Shown: piece by piece, positions 1 to 9,228 of the stretch | Layout of the letters: each line of letters starts with the position of its first letter | Numbering within the stretch: position 1 is the first letter of the stretch | Assembly: GCA_963748095.1 (NCBI GenBank) | Contig: CAVVIO010000009.1 | Span: 1-64,000, forward strand | Source of the DNA: CAVVIO01 sp963748095 | GTDB taxonomy: Bacteria > Bacteroidota > Bacteroidia > Bacteroidales > UBA10428 | Length of the DNA: 64,000 nt | Direction of reading: 5' to 3' | Notes under the pieces: generated by a model | What the model saw: the letters and a program-made list of their open reading frames with translations, nothing else | What the model was told of the DNA's origin: nothing | Databases searched by the model: none | Position numbers and translations under genes: made by a program

Positions 1-9
1 GCTCCCTAA

Positions 10-147
10 CTGGCGCATTCTATGATAAAATCCAAACAAATTTGTTAAAAATTTAAGCAACAGATTTGTAGGTATTAGCCCAGGGTTGCCCTCGATTAAC
101 TATAGCAAATACCCCGCTTTAAATTTTATACTTTATAGTATAATTCC
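10..147 (-). mobile_element. IS110-family 3'-end remnant
   Basis: The minus strand reads SGVFAIVNRGQPWANTY near the C-terminus, matching SRVFAVIHRGQPWANTH of the intact transposase at 41935-42942. The frame contains an in-frame TAA just before this stretch, and upstream similarity is soon lost, so no functional transposase remains. The outer end CTGGCGCATT is identical to the end of the intact element. Confidence 0.75.
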
Positions 148-252
148 CGCAAGCCCCGAACACGAACGTTCTCACCCAGACACTCAACTTTATTGATAAA
201 CTCAAATGAATGCACAGGCAAACAATAACACTAAATAATGGAATTGAAATGC
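10..252. repeat. Left copy of a 243-bp direct repeat
   Basis: This block matches 10674-10916 along its whole length, in the same orientation and without a net length change. Both start with CTGGYGCATTCTATG and end with AATAATGGAATTGAAATGC; I judge identity by eye at roughly 80-85 percent. The first part is the 3' end of an IS110-type transposase gene; the remainder is unrelated to the intact IS at 41.9 kb. In both copies the repeat lies just downstream of a minus-strand gene (or gene fragment) ending in the dockerin-like module, which suggests that a module-plus-IS-tail segment was duplicated. Confidence 0.8.
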
Positions 253-352
253 CGATTATCGCATAGAATGTGCAAGTAAGCTATACTCCCACCGGTTTAG
301 AACGTCCATGCTCCGGGTATTTTAAAGCCGGAATCCTTTCTTGTTCCGGGTA

Positions 353-1930
353 CTACGGCACTAAGGATGTCTTCCCCAAATTCGTGTACCAAAAATCATC
401 TTTATCCTTGTTATCCACCTGTCTGTCGAGGTTGAGGTCCGGCATCAGATAGCCCGTTTCGCCGGCATCGGTCAGCCACACAAACGTTTTATCATTGGTA
501 TCGATTGTTCCGCTGGCGTCCGCATCACCACCGGCCATTCCCCAGATACCCGAACCGATCTGCTTATGGGCAGCCGAACCACCGTAGGCTTGTGCAGAAC
601 CCGTTGTAAAGTCATAGGTATAGGTGTTGCTTACGTTCGTGAGTGCACTGGCAGACATGACGGCCAGGTGGTTCCTGCTCCAGATAACGGCAAATAGAGC
701 GTTAGTGACCGCGACACTGAATACCAGCGGACTGCTTCCGTCGGGGCCGACGATCTGGCCGTTCTTCAACAGGAAAGCAGCCTGTCGTGCAATCCGGGTA
801 CCGATTGTAGCCTGTGAAGCGCTTGCCGCATCCCGCAGTTCTACAACAACCCAGTCAACTACATTGCTGTTCGGGATTGAAGGAACACTTTCGGTTCCGT
901 TATAATTCCACGGAGCGGTATTGTAAGGCTGATTCAGCGGAATGAGACCCCCTGAATTAAGCAGGGTTGTCATCGAGGTTCCTGAAAACGGACCTTCGAG
1001 AAATTCTTTTACATTCAGGTTAAGTCCGACATTGATTGCCATAGGAGAACTGATATCTCCGACAGCAAGAGCGCCGGTTGATGTGATACCGGAGCGCGTA
1101 CGTGTATATGGTCCCGAACCTGAAGCGGGTGCTGTCCCCTGTGGATTCCACGTACCGGTCGAATTGAAACCGATGCCCGATTGTGTCCTTTCGAACAAGG
1201 ATCCTTCGTTTGAAGCATTCCACTGGCATGTAGCTGAGAGGTTGCTTCCTCCGGGAGTTCCTTCATCGGTTACCCAGCTCATATCGACCACATGGTCGAT
1301 AGCAGCGATCGTACCGCCGGAAGTTCCGTTGTTCAACACATCAGCAAAAACACGCACACCATAGTCATCCGCTGTTCCCTGGTTATTCAGGGTAAGCGGA
1401 ACGTAGTACGAAGTAGTCCCAACCGGAAATATTTTATTGGATGCTCCCACATTTTGGATCAGTCGTCCCGAACTACTGGCATCGATGTACTTCGAACTGC
1501 TGTAACCTGACAATGTTCCTCCCGAACCCACCGTAAGGTTATTGGAAGCTAGCGTTAATTTCCCTGACTGGAAGTTGAGCAATGTTGAAACGGCAGCAGG
1601 GGTGGCAAGCTGAACGTTGTTATTTACAGCTACCTGACTGAAATTTGTTGAGGTGCTGCCGCCAACTAGCTGTGTTGCAGAACCATTAAATGCAACTAAG
1701 CCGGTGCCTACGGCTGCTGCGCCGTTATTGGTAAAATCACCTTTCATGCTCATGTTGCCACTGTTTGTCAGAGTTGCTGTTGATTGAATGGTAGTGCCTC
1801 CTGTGTTTACAAGATAGGTGGATGGGGTTATAATCAGTTTCGATCCACCGGTAATTATAAGCTGGCCCTGTCCATTCAAGTATAGAATCAAAAGGAAAAA
1901 TGATGCTGCAATATAAATTAGCTTTTTCAT
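353..1930 (-). CDS. Secreted beta-rich protein with dockerin-like C-terminal module
   Basis: A 525-residue protein with an N-terminal signal peptide (MKKLIYIAASFFLLILYLNG). Residues about 25-295 are rich in Gly, Ser, Thr and Asn with repeated short beta-type phrases (LTNSGNMSMKGDFTNNG), as in secreted beta-helix or adhesin-like proteins. Residues about 298-525 form a module shared with the proteins ending at 11124 and 16947: LNVKEFLEGPF, then VVDWVVVELRDA, RQAAFLLKNGQIV, VIWSRNHLAVMSA, and two dockerin/EF-hand-like loops (DADASGTID and DLNLDRQVDNKD). No T9SS type A tail is seen, so the module may itself act in cell-surface attachment or assembly; that is inference. It is the last gene of the minus-strand array, 33 bases after the previous gene. 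The function of the N-terminal part is unknown. Confidence 0.75.
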   Translation of the reverse strand: MKKLIYIAASFFLLILYLNGQGQLIITGGSKLIITPSTYLVNTGGTTIQSTATLTNSGNMSMKGDFTNNGAAAVGTGLVAFNGSATQLVGGSTSTNFSQVAVNNNVQLATPAAVSTLLNFQSGKLTLASNNLTVGSGGTLSGYSSSKYIDASSSGRLIQNVGASNKIFPVGTTSYYVPLTLNNQGTADDYGVRVFADVLNNGTSGGTIAAIDHVVDMSWVTDEGTPGGSNLSATCQWNASNEGSLFERTQSGIGFNSTGTWNPQGTAPASGSGPYTRTRSGITSTGALAVGDISSPMAINVGLNLNVKEFLEGPFSGTSMTTLLNSGGLIPLNQPYNTAPWNYNGTESVPSIPNSNVVDWVVVELRDAASASQATIGTRIARQAAFLLKNGQIVGPDGSSPLVFSVAVTNALFAVIWSRNHLAVMSASALTNVSNTYTYDFTTGSAQAYGGSAAHKQIGSGIWGMAGGDADASGTIDTNDKTFVWLTDAGETGYLMPDLNLDRQVDNKDKDDFWYTNLGKTSLVP

Positions 1931-1963
1931 ATCTTATATAATTTAATTATTAATACTTAATTC

Positions 1964-3484
1964 TTATTTCCTGTTTTCTTCAAGGATTTCAATCCTTTCC
2001 ATGAGCTGGTCAATGATTTTTTGTTGTTCTTTCATGGCTTCAGCCAGCAGTGCCGTAATTTCCTGGTAATTTACTGATTTGTATTCTCCGCCTGAACTAA
2101 CAACTTCCGGAATCACCTTCTCCAGGTCCTGGGCAAGGAATCCCATTTGCCGGGCAGTTCCAAAGCGGTCGGTATCAATGAAATTATAAGTTATACCATG
2201 CAGTTTCATTATTTTCTCCAGCGGATTGTCAATAGAAGCAATCTGACATTTTAGATTTGCATCGGAAGGAGTTCGGATAATATTCCCTGAAGCATCGGTG
2301 CTTAAACTGGTAGCTCCTCCATTCAGATTGGATGCATGTATGGTACCAATGACATCAAGCTTCTGTGAAGGAGTTGAGGTGCCTAATCCTACATTCCCCG
2401 ATGAGCTAACTGAAATTTGAGTTCCATTGTAGTATAATTCCCAGTTATTATTGTTGCCGTTCAAATCAGTCCAGGCCTTCGCAACTCCATTCAAAGCATA
2501 CCCATAAAATGGTAGCCCTGTTAAACCTGCATCTACATACATTCCATAATATCCATTAATGCTGCTCTTCATCGTAAACCCAGCTGAGGCAGTGGTAGGG
2601 GTAGCAGTATTGATCCCAACGAATGCTGAATTGAATACAGCCTTTGTGTTTCCATTAATATAGAAATCAGGTGTCGCATCACTGGTTTGGTGATATTCAA
2701 ACTGGCCGGCAGTGCTGTTAAATTGAGTATAGGCGACCGCTGTCCCGTTGAGTGCATAACCATAAAAAGGTAGACCGGTGGCACCTGCATCGACATACAT
2801 ACCCCAAAAGTTGTTGGTATTGTTTTTCAATGATAGCCCTGTAAAACCTGTCGTGGGTGTAGAGGTCCCAATCCCAAGAAAGCTTGTTAACGGAAAAGCA
2901 GCATTGGTCGGGCCTATAAAGAAGTCAGGCGTGGCATCACTGGTATGGTGATATTCAAACTGGCCGGCAGTGCTGTTAAATTGGGTATAGGCGACCGCTG
3001 TCCCGTTGAGTGCATACCCATAAAAAGGTAAACCGGTGGCACCTGCATCAACATACATCCCATACCATCCATTCACACTGCTCTTCATTGCAAACCCTGT
3101 CGATCCGGATGTAGGGGTTCCAGTGCCAATTCCTACAAAGCCTGTATTGAAAACAGCCTTTGAGCTGCCATTGATATAGAAATCTGGTGTAGCATCACTG
3201 CTCTGGTGGTATTCAAATTGACTGTTATTTCCGTTGAACATAGTATATGCACTTGCATTACCAGAGATAGAGTACCCAAAATAGGGGAGAACAGTGCTGA
3301 TAGCATCCACAGATATTCCACCAGTTGCAGGTAAGATAACATCCATTTGTTTGCCGGTTGGCTTTGTTAACAATGAAGTGTCCTTTGCCATGCTTTGCAG
3401 AACATTTTCATTGGATGACTGGGCGAAAACAAGCTTCATCATTCCTGATGCGACCAGTAGGATGAATAAGTATTTGCTTTTCAT
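1964..3484 (-). CDS. Repeat fibre protein with S74 intramolecular chaperone
   Basis: A 506-residue protein with a signal peptide (MKSKYLFILLVASGMMKLVFAQ). Residues about 55-370 contain roughly four units of about 86 residues, each with YGMYVDAG, LPFYGYALNG, QFEYH and SDATPDF phrases. A phrase VGLGTSTPSQKLDVIG then leads into the C-terminal peptidase S74 domain (about 400-506). S74 domains (as in phage endosialidase) help a triple-beta-helix fold and then cleave themselves off; the expected Ser and Lys five residues apart are present in SDANLK. The tail MKEQQKIIDQLMERIEILEE looks like a trimeric coiled coil. Unlike its four upstream neighbours it has no YadA-like head repeats. The role as an extracellular trimeric fibre is inferred. 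It lies within a same-strand array with short spacers, so co-transcription is likely. Confidence 0.8.
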   Translation of the reverse strand: MKSKYLFILLVASGMMKLVFAQSSNENVLQSMAKDTSLLTKPTGKQMDVILPATGGISVDAISTVLPYFGYSISGNASAYTMFNGNNSQFEYHQSSDATPDFYINGSSKAVFNTGFVGIGTGTPTSGSTGFAMKSSVNGWYGMYVDAGATGLPFYGYALNGTAVAYTQFNSTAGQFEYHHTSDATPDFFIGPTNAAFPLTSFLGIGTSTPTTGFTGLSLKNNTNNFWGMYVDAGATGLPFYGYALNGTAVAYTQFNSTAGQFEYHQTSDATPDFYINGNTKAVFNSAFVGINTATPTTASAGFTMKSSINGYYGMYVDAGLTGLPFYGYALNGVAKAWTDLNGNNNNWELYYNGTQISVSSSGNVGLGTSTPSQKLDVIGTIHASNLNGGATSLSTDASGNIIRTPSDANLKCQIASIDNPLEKIMKLHGITYNFIDTDRFGTARQMGFLAQDLEKVIPEVVSSGGEYKSVNYQEITALLAEAMKEQQKIIDQLMERIEILEENRK

Positions 3485-3509
3485 AGTAAAGATGTTTTAA
3501 TAGTTTTAC

Positions 3510-3652
3510 CTATTTATTAATTAATGATTTGTTTTCTAATTTTTCAATACGTTGAAGTAATTGTTTATTTTGTGATTTGAGTTCATCAATTGTTTGTTTC
3601 AGTTCTTCATTCGTTATTTTCTGTTCATCGTTTGTAGTTTTTTGTGCTTCAA
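3510..3652 (-). pseudogene. Detached coiled-coil tail of the fibre gene at 3649-5433
   Basis: The minus strand encodes EAQKTTNDEQKITNEELKQT and then a leucine-rich coiled coil ending KLENKSLINK before a TAG at 3510-3512. It has no start codon of its own and fits exactly after the frameshift in the upstream fibre gene. The paralogue ending at 9229 has the equivalent tail (TIDELKKQNAELLNRIEKLE). Confidence 0.75.
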
Positions 3653-5433
3653 TTTATTGCACTCAATTCCTGAACGGCTTTTACAAGTGGGACTACAAAG
3701 GATGCATAGCTAAGGGAATAATGATCGGATGAAAGATCTTTTGGCTTATAAATCCCATCAAAATCGTAACCGGTCTTTTGCGCTGTAGCTTCGACCTCCT
3801 GAGCAATGAATCCTGTCATGGTTATTTTTTCCTTGTCTGCAATGCCTTCAGACATTGCTTTTTCATATTCAGCAGTTTTATCGCGGTAAATGAACTTATC
3901 AAGCGCATGCAGATCGACATTATAGGTGACAGGCCGTAATGCAAGTATAAAATCCAGACCGGGAACATTTTCCTTTACATTTTTTTTAAACCGTCCATCA
4001 CTGAAATTACTCCAGTTTGCAAAACCTCCGCAATAAATGGTGGTCGTGTTTCCAAGCAAAGAAAGATTATTCGCATCCGTCATCGCAAAATAGCCTACGC
4101 AGGCATCATTCGTATTATTTGTCAGGATCGTGCCGGCAGCAGTACCGATTGCGGTGTTGTAGCTTCCTGTCGTATTTGTCCCAAGTGAGCTGTATCCCAC
4201 TCCGGTGTTGTCAGATCCGGTGGAATTATTGTAGAGAGATACAAATCCGCTTGAAGTGTTGTGAGAACCTGTAAGGTTAGAATAAAGTGCTTCTTCTCCC
4301 GTAGCAGTATTCTGGTTGCCATACCCATTACTGTACAGGGCATTATGTCCCACAGCAGTGTTTTCGAAGCCTGTTGAATTGAAGAGCGTTCCCGCTCCTA
4401 TCGCAGTATTATCGTCGCTTGAATTAGAGTTGAATAAAGCATTATGCCCTATGGCTACATTCTCACTCCCGCTGCTATTATTGAACATCGCATTGGATCC
4501 GAAGGCTGAATTACCTGAACCGCTTAAATTCTGAAACATAGAATTATATCCTGTCGAAGTATTGTTCTGGCCCGTGGAATTAGTGTACAAGGCCTGACTT
4601 CCGTTTGCGGTGTTATAACTGCCGGTCGAATTATTTTCAAGGCAATCATTGCCTGCCGCCATGTTGTCGTGACCGGTTGTATTCTGGTAGAGGGCCAGAT
4701 AGCCTGTTGCTGTATTGTAATCTGCTGAATTGCCTTGCGACATCGCATAATAACCGATGGCTGTATTTCCGCTTCCGGTGGTTCCTCCGAGTGCAGAAAA
4801 TCCGATTCCGGTATTGTTATTGCCTGCAATATTATTTCCCAGGGCACCCCAGCCGACCGCTATATTAGATCCTCCTGTGGTATTGCTTGCCAGTGCCGAT
4901 GGTCCGAGCGCGATATTGACCGAACCGGTTGTGTTATTCAGCAAAGCTGACTGCCCGAAAGCAATATTTGATGAACCGGAAGTGTTGACTGCAAGTGTGT
5001 TAATTCCAAATGAAGTATTAGTGTTAAGCGGGTTCAATTGGCCCGCCTTCAGGTTGTTTATCCTAAAATACAGGGGTTTATTATCAGTTGTACCAATAAA
5101 CTGTGTGGCAGGATCGGTATTGCTGTTACCCGTCAGGCTCCAGGTTTCACCCTGCAATGAAAGCCTTGACCAGGCTGATCCGGCGTAATAATAATATCCG
5201 GTCGTATTAGTTGTTTGATAAACAAGCAGTCCGTTTGCCGGAGATGGGATGGCTGTTCTTTGGGATTGTGTCATTCTTGGAACCAACAGGCCGGAGGAGG
5301 TACTTTTTACATCCAGCATAGCGCTAGGATCTGGACTGGTATTGTCGTTATTTATGGCGACACCCTGCCCGAAACTTCTGCAATTTAAGAAGAAAAATGC
5401 AAGAAGAAAAATAAGTGAATGTAGTTTTTTCAT
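3649..5433 (-). CDS. YadA-like head repeat fibre protein with S74 chaperone (3' end frameshifted)
   Basis: The open frame gives 594 residues: signal peptide (1-22), a conserved leader (SPDPSAMLDVKS, GLLVPRMTQSQRTAIPSPAN, GLLVYQT), about fourteen 22-residue YadA/Hep_Hag-type head repeats (forms of NTAIGYxALYxNTTGxx), and an S74 chaperone domain with the Ser-Lys pair in SDGRFK. The frame stops at 3649 after VKAVQELSAIN. The sequence beyond, to the stop at 3510-3512, encodes in another frame a coiled coil (LKQTIDELKSQNKQLLQRIE) like the one ending the neighbouring paralogues. One extra T near 3650 explains the break, so the original gene probably ran 3510-5433. Trimeric surface fibre is the likely product, by homology with head-repeat adhesins and S74 proteins. 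Confidence 0.82.
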   Translation of the reverse strand: MKKLHSLIFLLAFFFLNCRSFGQGVAINNDNTSPDPSAMLDVKSTSSGLLVPRMTQSQRTAIPSPANGLLVYQTTNTTGYYYYAGSAWSRLSLQGETWSLTGNSNTDPATQFIGTTDNKPLYFRINNLKAGQLNPLNTNTSFGINTLAVNTSGSSNIAFGQSALLNNTTGSVNIALGPSALASNTTGGSNIAVGWGALGNNIAGNNNTGIGFSALGGTTGSGNTAIGYYAMSQGNSADYNTATGYLALYQNTTGHDNMAAGNDCLENNSTGSYNTANGSQALYTNSTGQNNTSTGYNSMFQNLSGSGNSAFGSNAMFNNSSGSENVAIGHNALFNSNSSDDNTAIGAGTLFNSTGFENTAVGHNALYSNGYGNQNTATGEEALYSNLTGSHNTSSGFVSLYNNSTGSDNTGVGYSSLGTNTTGSYNTAIGTAAGTILTNNTNDACVGYFAMTDANNLSLLGNTTTIYCGGFANWSNFSDGRFKKNVKENVPGLDFILALRPVTYNVDLHALDKFIYRDKTAEYEKAMSEGIADKEKITMTGFIAQEVEATAQKTGYDFDGIYKPKDLSSDHYSLSYASFVVPLVKAVQELSAIN

Positions 5434-5442
5434 ATTGTTTAA

Positions 5443-7329
5443 TTAGTCAGTTTTAATAGCTTTTTCCAGTTCTAAGATTTTCTTTTGCTGTTCTTCGATC
5501 ATCGTCTGCTGGTAGTCGTTGATTGCTTGTTGTTTTTCGATCATTTCCTGCTGTTCCTGCATCGCCTTCACCAGCGGAACCACAAACTCAGCATAGCGCA
5601 GGCCGTAAAAATCATTCTCATTTTTAGGCTTGTCCACACCACTGAAATCATAGCCCGATTCTTCGGCAGCTTCTTGTACTTCCTGGGCGATAAACCCCGA
5701 ACACACCATATTTTCCTTAAACGCCATCGACGCCTTCATGTCGTCATTGATATTGCCGCCGTGGTCTTCACCCAGAGCAGCACTTAATTTGGTAACATCA
5801 AGATGATAGGTAACGGGCCTGAGCTTCATGATAAAGTCAAGTCCGTTAACATTTTCTTTTACCTCTTTCTTATACCGTCCGTCGCTGAAATTGGTCCAGT
5901 TGGCATAGCCGCCGATGGTATTGGTGGCTGAATTACCGATCCGGGCCTGGCTGCTGGCCGTACAGGTAACCCCCTGGCCGATGGCAATGATATTGTACAA
6001 ACCATTGGTATTGCCGCCGCAGTTCGCACCCAGGATGGTATTGTTGTAGCCCAGGGCATAAAAAATCCCTGCATTGTATCCAAGAGCGGTATTGTATTGT
6101 GATGTGGATATACTACTCAGGGCATTTACTCCGATGCCTGTATTAAATGTTCCCGTTGTATTTGAACTAAGGGCCGAATGTCCGACAGCAAGATTATCAA
6201 ACCCGGTAGTATTGGAATTCATGGAATATTGGCCTATCGATGTATTATAATATCCCGTTGTATTTGCATACATCGAATTATAGCCCACGGCCGTATTCCC
6301 ATTGGCTCCCGAACCTGAATTATTGTACAATGCATAGGCACCCAGTGCTGTATTGTTTGAGCCTACACTTAAGCAAAGCGAACGATAGCCTAAGGCCGTA
6401 TTTGCGTAACCTGTATAGTTCGATGCAAGTGAATAGGCACCAACAGATGTATTTTTAATTCCTGTGGTATTGTCATGCAGGGCAAGCACACCTAAAGCCG
6501 CATTTTCACTGCCGGATGTATTAAAATATAGTGAGCTATAGCCAACACTTGTATTGGAACTGTTATTGTTTGAATGTTGCGAACCGTCACCGATGGCTGT
6601 GTTCCATGAACCGTCATTGCAATTGGCCAGAACACTGTACCCCACAGCCGTATTCGAGACTCCTGAGCTATTGGCAAACAGTGTCTCATATCCAAAGGCC
6701 GTGTTTGAATATCCGCTGGTATTTGCATACAATGATTTTGAACCCACCGCCGTATTCCCGATACCGGAGGTATTTGAAAATAATGCCGAATCCCCGATAG
6801 CAACCGTATTCATCATATACGTATTGGCAGATAATGCCCCGGCTCCAATCGCAATATTACTGAATCCTGTGGTGTTTGACTGCGCAGCAAGCTTCCCGAA
6901 GGCGATGTTGCCGGTTTGCGGATCAAGTGTTCCGAAAGCAGTGTTATTCACTTTAAAATATAAAGCATGATTGTCGGTGGTCCCGATAAAATTGCTTCCG
7001 GGATTTGTCCCCGAATTACCATTGAGCCCCCAGCCGTAGCCTGTTCCGGCTATGACCCAATTGGGATTTCCGGGCGTGCCGGTATTAAAATAAAACCCGG
7101 AAGTGCTGTTGGTCTGATAGATCATCAATCCTGTTGCCGGGTTGGAAATAGCATTCCGCTGAGACTGCGTCATCCGCGGTATGAGCAATCCTTTAGTCGT
7201 GCTTTTCACATCCAGCATGGCGCTGGCATCGGGATTGGAATTATCGCTGTTTATCGCAGTTCCCTGGCCGAAGATCCGGCCTGCTGAAACGAGAATAATA
7301 GTAAAGATGAGTGTTATTAGAGTTTTCAT
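5443..7329 (-). CDS. YadA-like head repeat fibre protein with S74 chaperone
   Basis: A 628-residue protein with a signal peptide (MKTLITLIFTIILVSAGRIFG), the shared leader (NPDASAMLDVKSTTKGLLIP, RMTQSQRN), then many head repeats of about 22 residues (NTAVGYNSMYANTTGYYNTS). The C-terminal S74 region begins at SDGRYKKEVKENV, with the Ser-Lys pair intact, and includes the conserved GFIAQEV. The C-terminus is a Gln/Glu-rich coiled coil (QQEMIEKQQAINDYQQTMIE). Its closest relative is the next protein at 7340-9211: the block IAIGQGVTCTASSQARIGNS is identical in both. The spacers to its neighbours are about 10 bases, so one operon is likely. Expected role: self-trimerising surface fibre. Confidence 0.88.
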   Translation of the reverse strand: MKTLITLIFTIILVSAGRIFGQGTAINSDNSNPDASAMLDVKSTTKGLLIPRMTQSQRNAISNPATGLMIYQTNSTSGFYFNTGTPGNPNWVIAGTGYGWGLNGNSGTNPGSNFIGTTDNHALYFKVNNTAFGTLDPQTGNIAFGKLAAQSNTTGFSNIAIGAGALSANTYMMNTVAIGDSALFSNTSGIGNTAVGSKSLYANTSGYSNTAFGYETLFANSSGVSNTAVGYSVLANCNDGSWNTAIGDGSQHSNNNSSNTSVGYSSLYFNTSGSENAALGVLALHDNTTGIKNTSVGAYSLASNYTGYANTALGYRSLCLSVGSNNTALGAYALYNNSGSGANGNTAVGYNSMYANTTGYYNTSIGQYSMNSNTTGFDNLAVGHSALSSNTTGTFNTGIGVNALSSISTSQYNTALGYNAGIFYALGYNNTILGANCGGNTNGLYNIIAIGQGVTCTASSQARIGNSATNTIGGYANWTNFSDGRYKKEVKENVNGLDFIMKLRPVTYHLDVTKLSAALGEDHGGNINDDMKASMAFKENMVCSGFIAQEVQEAAEESGYDFSGVDKPKNENDFYGLRYAEFVVPLVKAMQEQQEMIEKQQAINDYQQTMIEEQQKKILELEKAIKTD

Positions 7330-7339
7330 AGTTTCAGAG

Positions 7340-9211
7340 TTAATCAGATTGTTTTACAAATTTTGATATTACTTCATCCTGTCTATCTATTTTGATTTTC
7401 AATTCTCCGATTATTTTGTTCTGTTCTTCGATCATATTCTGTTGTTCCTGCACTGCCTTGACCAGTGGAACTACAAACTCAGCATAGCGAAGGCCATAAA
7501 AGTCATTTTCGTTTTTGGGTTTATCCACACCGCTGAAATCATAGCCGGTTTCAAGGGCGACCTGCTCAACTTCCTGTGCTATAAAACCTGAAAATACCGC
7601 ATTTTCTTTTTGAGCCATGGCATCTTTCATATCCTCATTGATGTTGCCGTCATGATCTTCATGCAAGGCTTCACTTAGTTTGGTTACATCGAGGTGATAG
7701 GTCACAGGGTGAAGTTTCATAATGAATTCAAGACCTTGCACATCTTCATTTACATCTTTTTTGTAACGACCATCACTGAAGTTTGTCCAGTTAGCATAAC
7801 CGCCGATGGTGTTTGTAGCAGAATTGCCGATCCGGGCCTGGCTGCTGGCCGTACAGGTAACACCCTGTCCGATGGCAATAATATTGAATAATCCGTTGGC
7901 ATTACCACCACAATTGGCACCCAGGATCGTATTGTTGTAACCCAAATCAAAGTAGAACCCGGCATCGTAACCGATGGCCGTATTATACTGGGCCGTAGTG
8001 GAGTTGTACAATGCACTTACACCGATTCCTGTATTAAAAGAACCCGAAGTATTCGAATAAAGGGATGCAGCTCCCACAGCAACATTGTCGTAACCGGAAC
8101 TATTTGCATGCATTGAATAACGTCCAACCGAAGTATTATATAATCCTGTTGAATTTGCATACATTGCGTAATAGCCCACTGCTGTATTCCCATTGGCATT
8201 GGCACCTGAACTATTATACAGAGCGTATCCACCCAGTGCTGTATTCTGGTAACCAATGTTATTGAAGAGCGAACGATAGCCTATTGCGGTATTTTCATAA
8301 CCTGTTGTATTCAATGCAAGTGAATATGCTCCGACTGAAGTATTTTTCGTGCCTGTTGTATTATCATTCATAGCAACAGTTCCGATGGCTGTATTTTCAT
8401 TACCGGATGTATTATAATAAAGTGATCTATATCCTATGCTCGTATTTGACGAGCCGAAGTTTTGATACTGAGATTCATTACCGATGGCAGTATTCTCGCT
8501 GCCGCTAATACACAAGGCAAGTGCACTTTGGCCGACAGCAGTATTGGAGCCCCCGATTGTATTTGAAAATAGTGCCTGATTTCCAAAAGCCGTATTCCCC
8601 GAACCAGATGTATTGGCAAATAATGATTTGGATCCAACAGCCGTATTCCCGTCACCTGTACTATTTGAAAATAATGCTGAATCACCGATAGCAACCGTGT
8701 TTGCAATGTCCGAATTTGTAAACAATGAACCCGGTCCCAGGGCAATATTACTAAAACCGGTGGTATTGGACTGACCAGCCTGAAGGCCCAGACTAACATT
8801 GCCGGTCTGCCAGTTCAATTCGCCGGCCCAATCATTAAAAAGGCGGAATCGTATCGGTTTATTATCGGTTGTTCCCAGGAAATTGGAGGGGGTTGTTCCT
8901 TCGTTGCCCAACAGCGACCAGCCTGCTGCTGCTGAACTACCCGCCATATCCCACGTTGGATTGCCGGTTGACCCTGAATTATAATAAAATCCTGGTGTAT
9001 TATCGGTCTGATAGATCATCAACCCGGTAGCAGGATTTACGATGGCATTCCGCTGAACCTGTGTCATCCGCGGGATCAGTAAGCCTTTGCTTGTGCTTTT
9101 TACATCCAGCATGGCGCTGGGATCCGGATTGGAATTATCGACATTTATGGATACCTGCGCAAAAACATTAAGGGTAATTGAAATCGCTGTGATTAGAAGT
9201 AAATATTTCAT
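7340..9211 (-). CDS. YadA-like head repeat fibre protein with S74 chaperone
   Basis: A 623-residue paralogue of the previous protein. A signal peptide (MKYLLLITAISITLNVFAQ) is followed by the leader with RMTQVQRNAIVNPATGLMIY, a linker, then head repeats in which NTAIG or NTAVG alternates with ALxxNTTG (YadA head/Hep_Hag type). The S74 chaperone starts at SDGRYKKDVNEDV and keeps GFIAQEV. The last 40 residues are a predicted coiled coil (QQNMIEEQNKIIGELKIKID). Leader and chaperone are nearly the same as in the neighbours while the head differs in repeat number and order, as expected from recombination among tandem paralogues. Confidence 0.88.
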   Translation of the reverse strand: MKYLLLITAISITLNVFAQVSINVDNSNPDPSAMLDVKSTSKGLLIPRMTQVQRNAIVNPATGLMIYQTDNTPGFYYNSGSTGNPTWDMAGSSAAAGWSLLGNEGTTPSNFLGTTDNKPIRFRLFNDWAGELNWQTGNVSLGLQAGQSNTTGFSNIALGPGSLFTNSDIANTVAIGDSALFSNSTGDGNTAVGSKSLFANTSGSGNTAFGNQALFSNTIGGSNTAVGQSALALCISGSENTAIGNESQYQNFGSSNTSIGYRSLYYNTSGNENTAIGTVAMNDNTTGTKNTSVGAYSLALNTTGYENTAIGYRSLFNNIGYQNTALGGYALYNSSGANANGNTAVGYYAMYANSTGLYNTSVGRYSMHANSSGYDNVAVGAASLYSNTSGSFNTGIGVSALYNSTTAQYNTAIGYDAGFYFDLGYNNTILGANCGGNANGLFNIIAIGQGVTCTASSQARIGNSATNTIGGYANWTNFSDGRYKKDVNEDVQGLEFIMKLHPVTYHLDVTKLSEALHEDHDGNINEDMKDAMAQKENAVFSGFIAQEVEQVALETGYDFSGVDKPKNENDFYGLRYAEFVVPLVKAVQEQQNMIEEQNKIIGELKIKIDRQDEVISKFVKQSD

Positions 9212-9228
9212 AGCTGACTTAGTTTATA

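Noticed and set aside
942..1364. Plus-strand open frame of 140 residues
   Set aside because: Antisense of the module-bearing gene at 353-1930, with no recognisable domain.
4757..5188. Plus-strand open frame of 143 residues opposite the fibre gene
   Set aside because: It is the antisense of regular 66-bp head repeats (Pro/Leu-rich shadow translation); the minus-strand frame has signal peptide, repeats and S74 domain.
6554..6970. Plus-strand open frame of 138 residues
   Set aside because: Same shadow effect opposite the repeats of the 5443-7329 gene; no homology or upstream signals.
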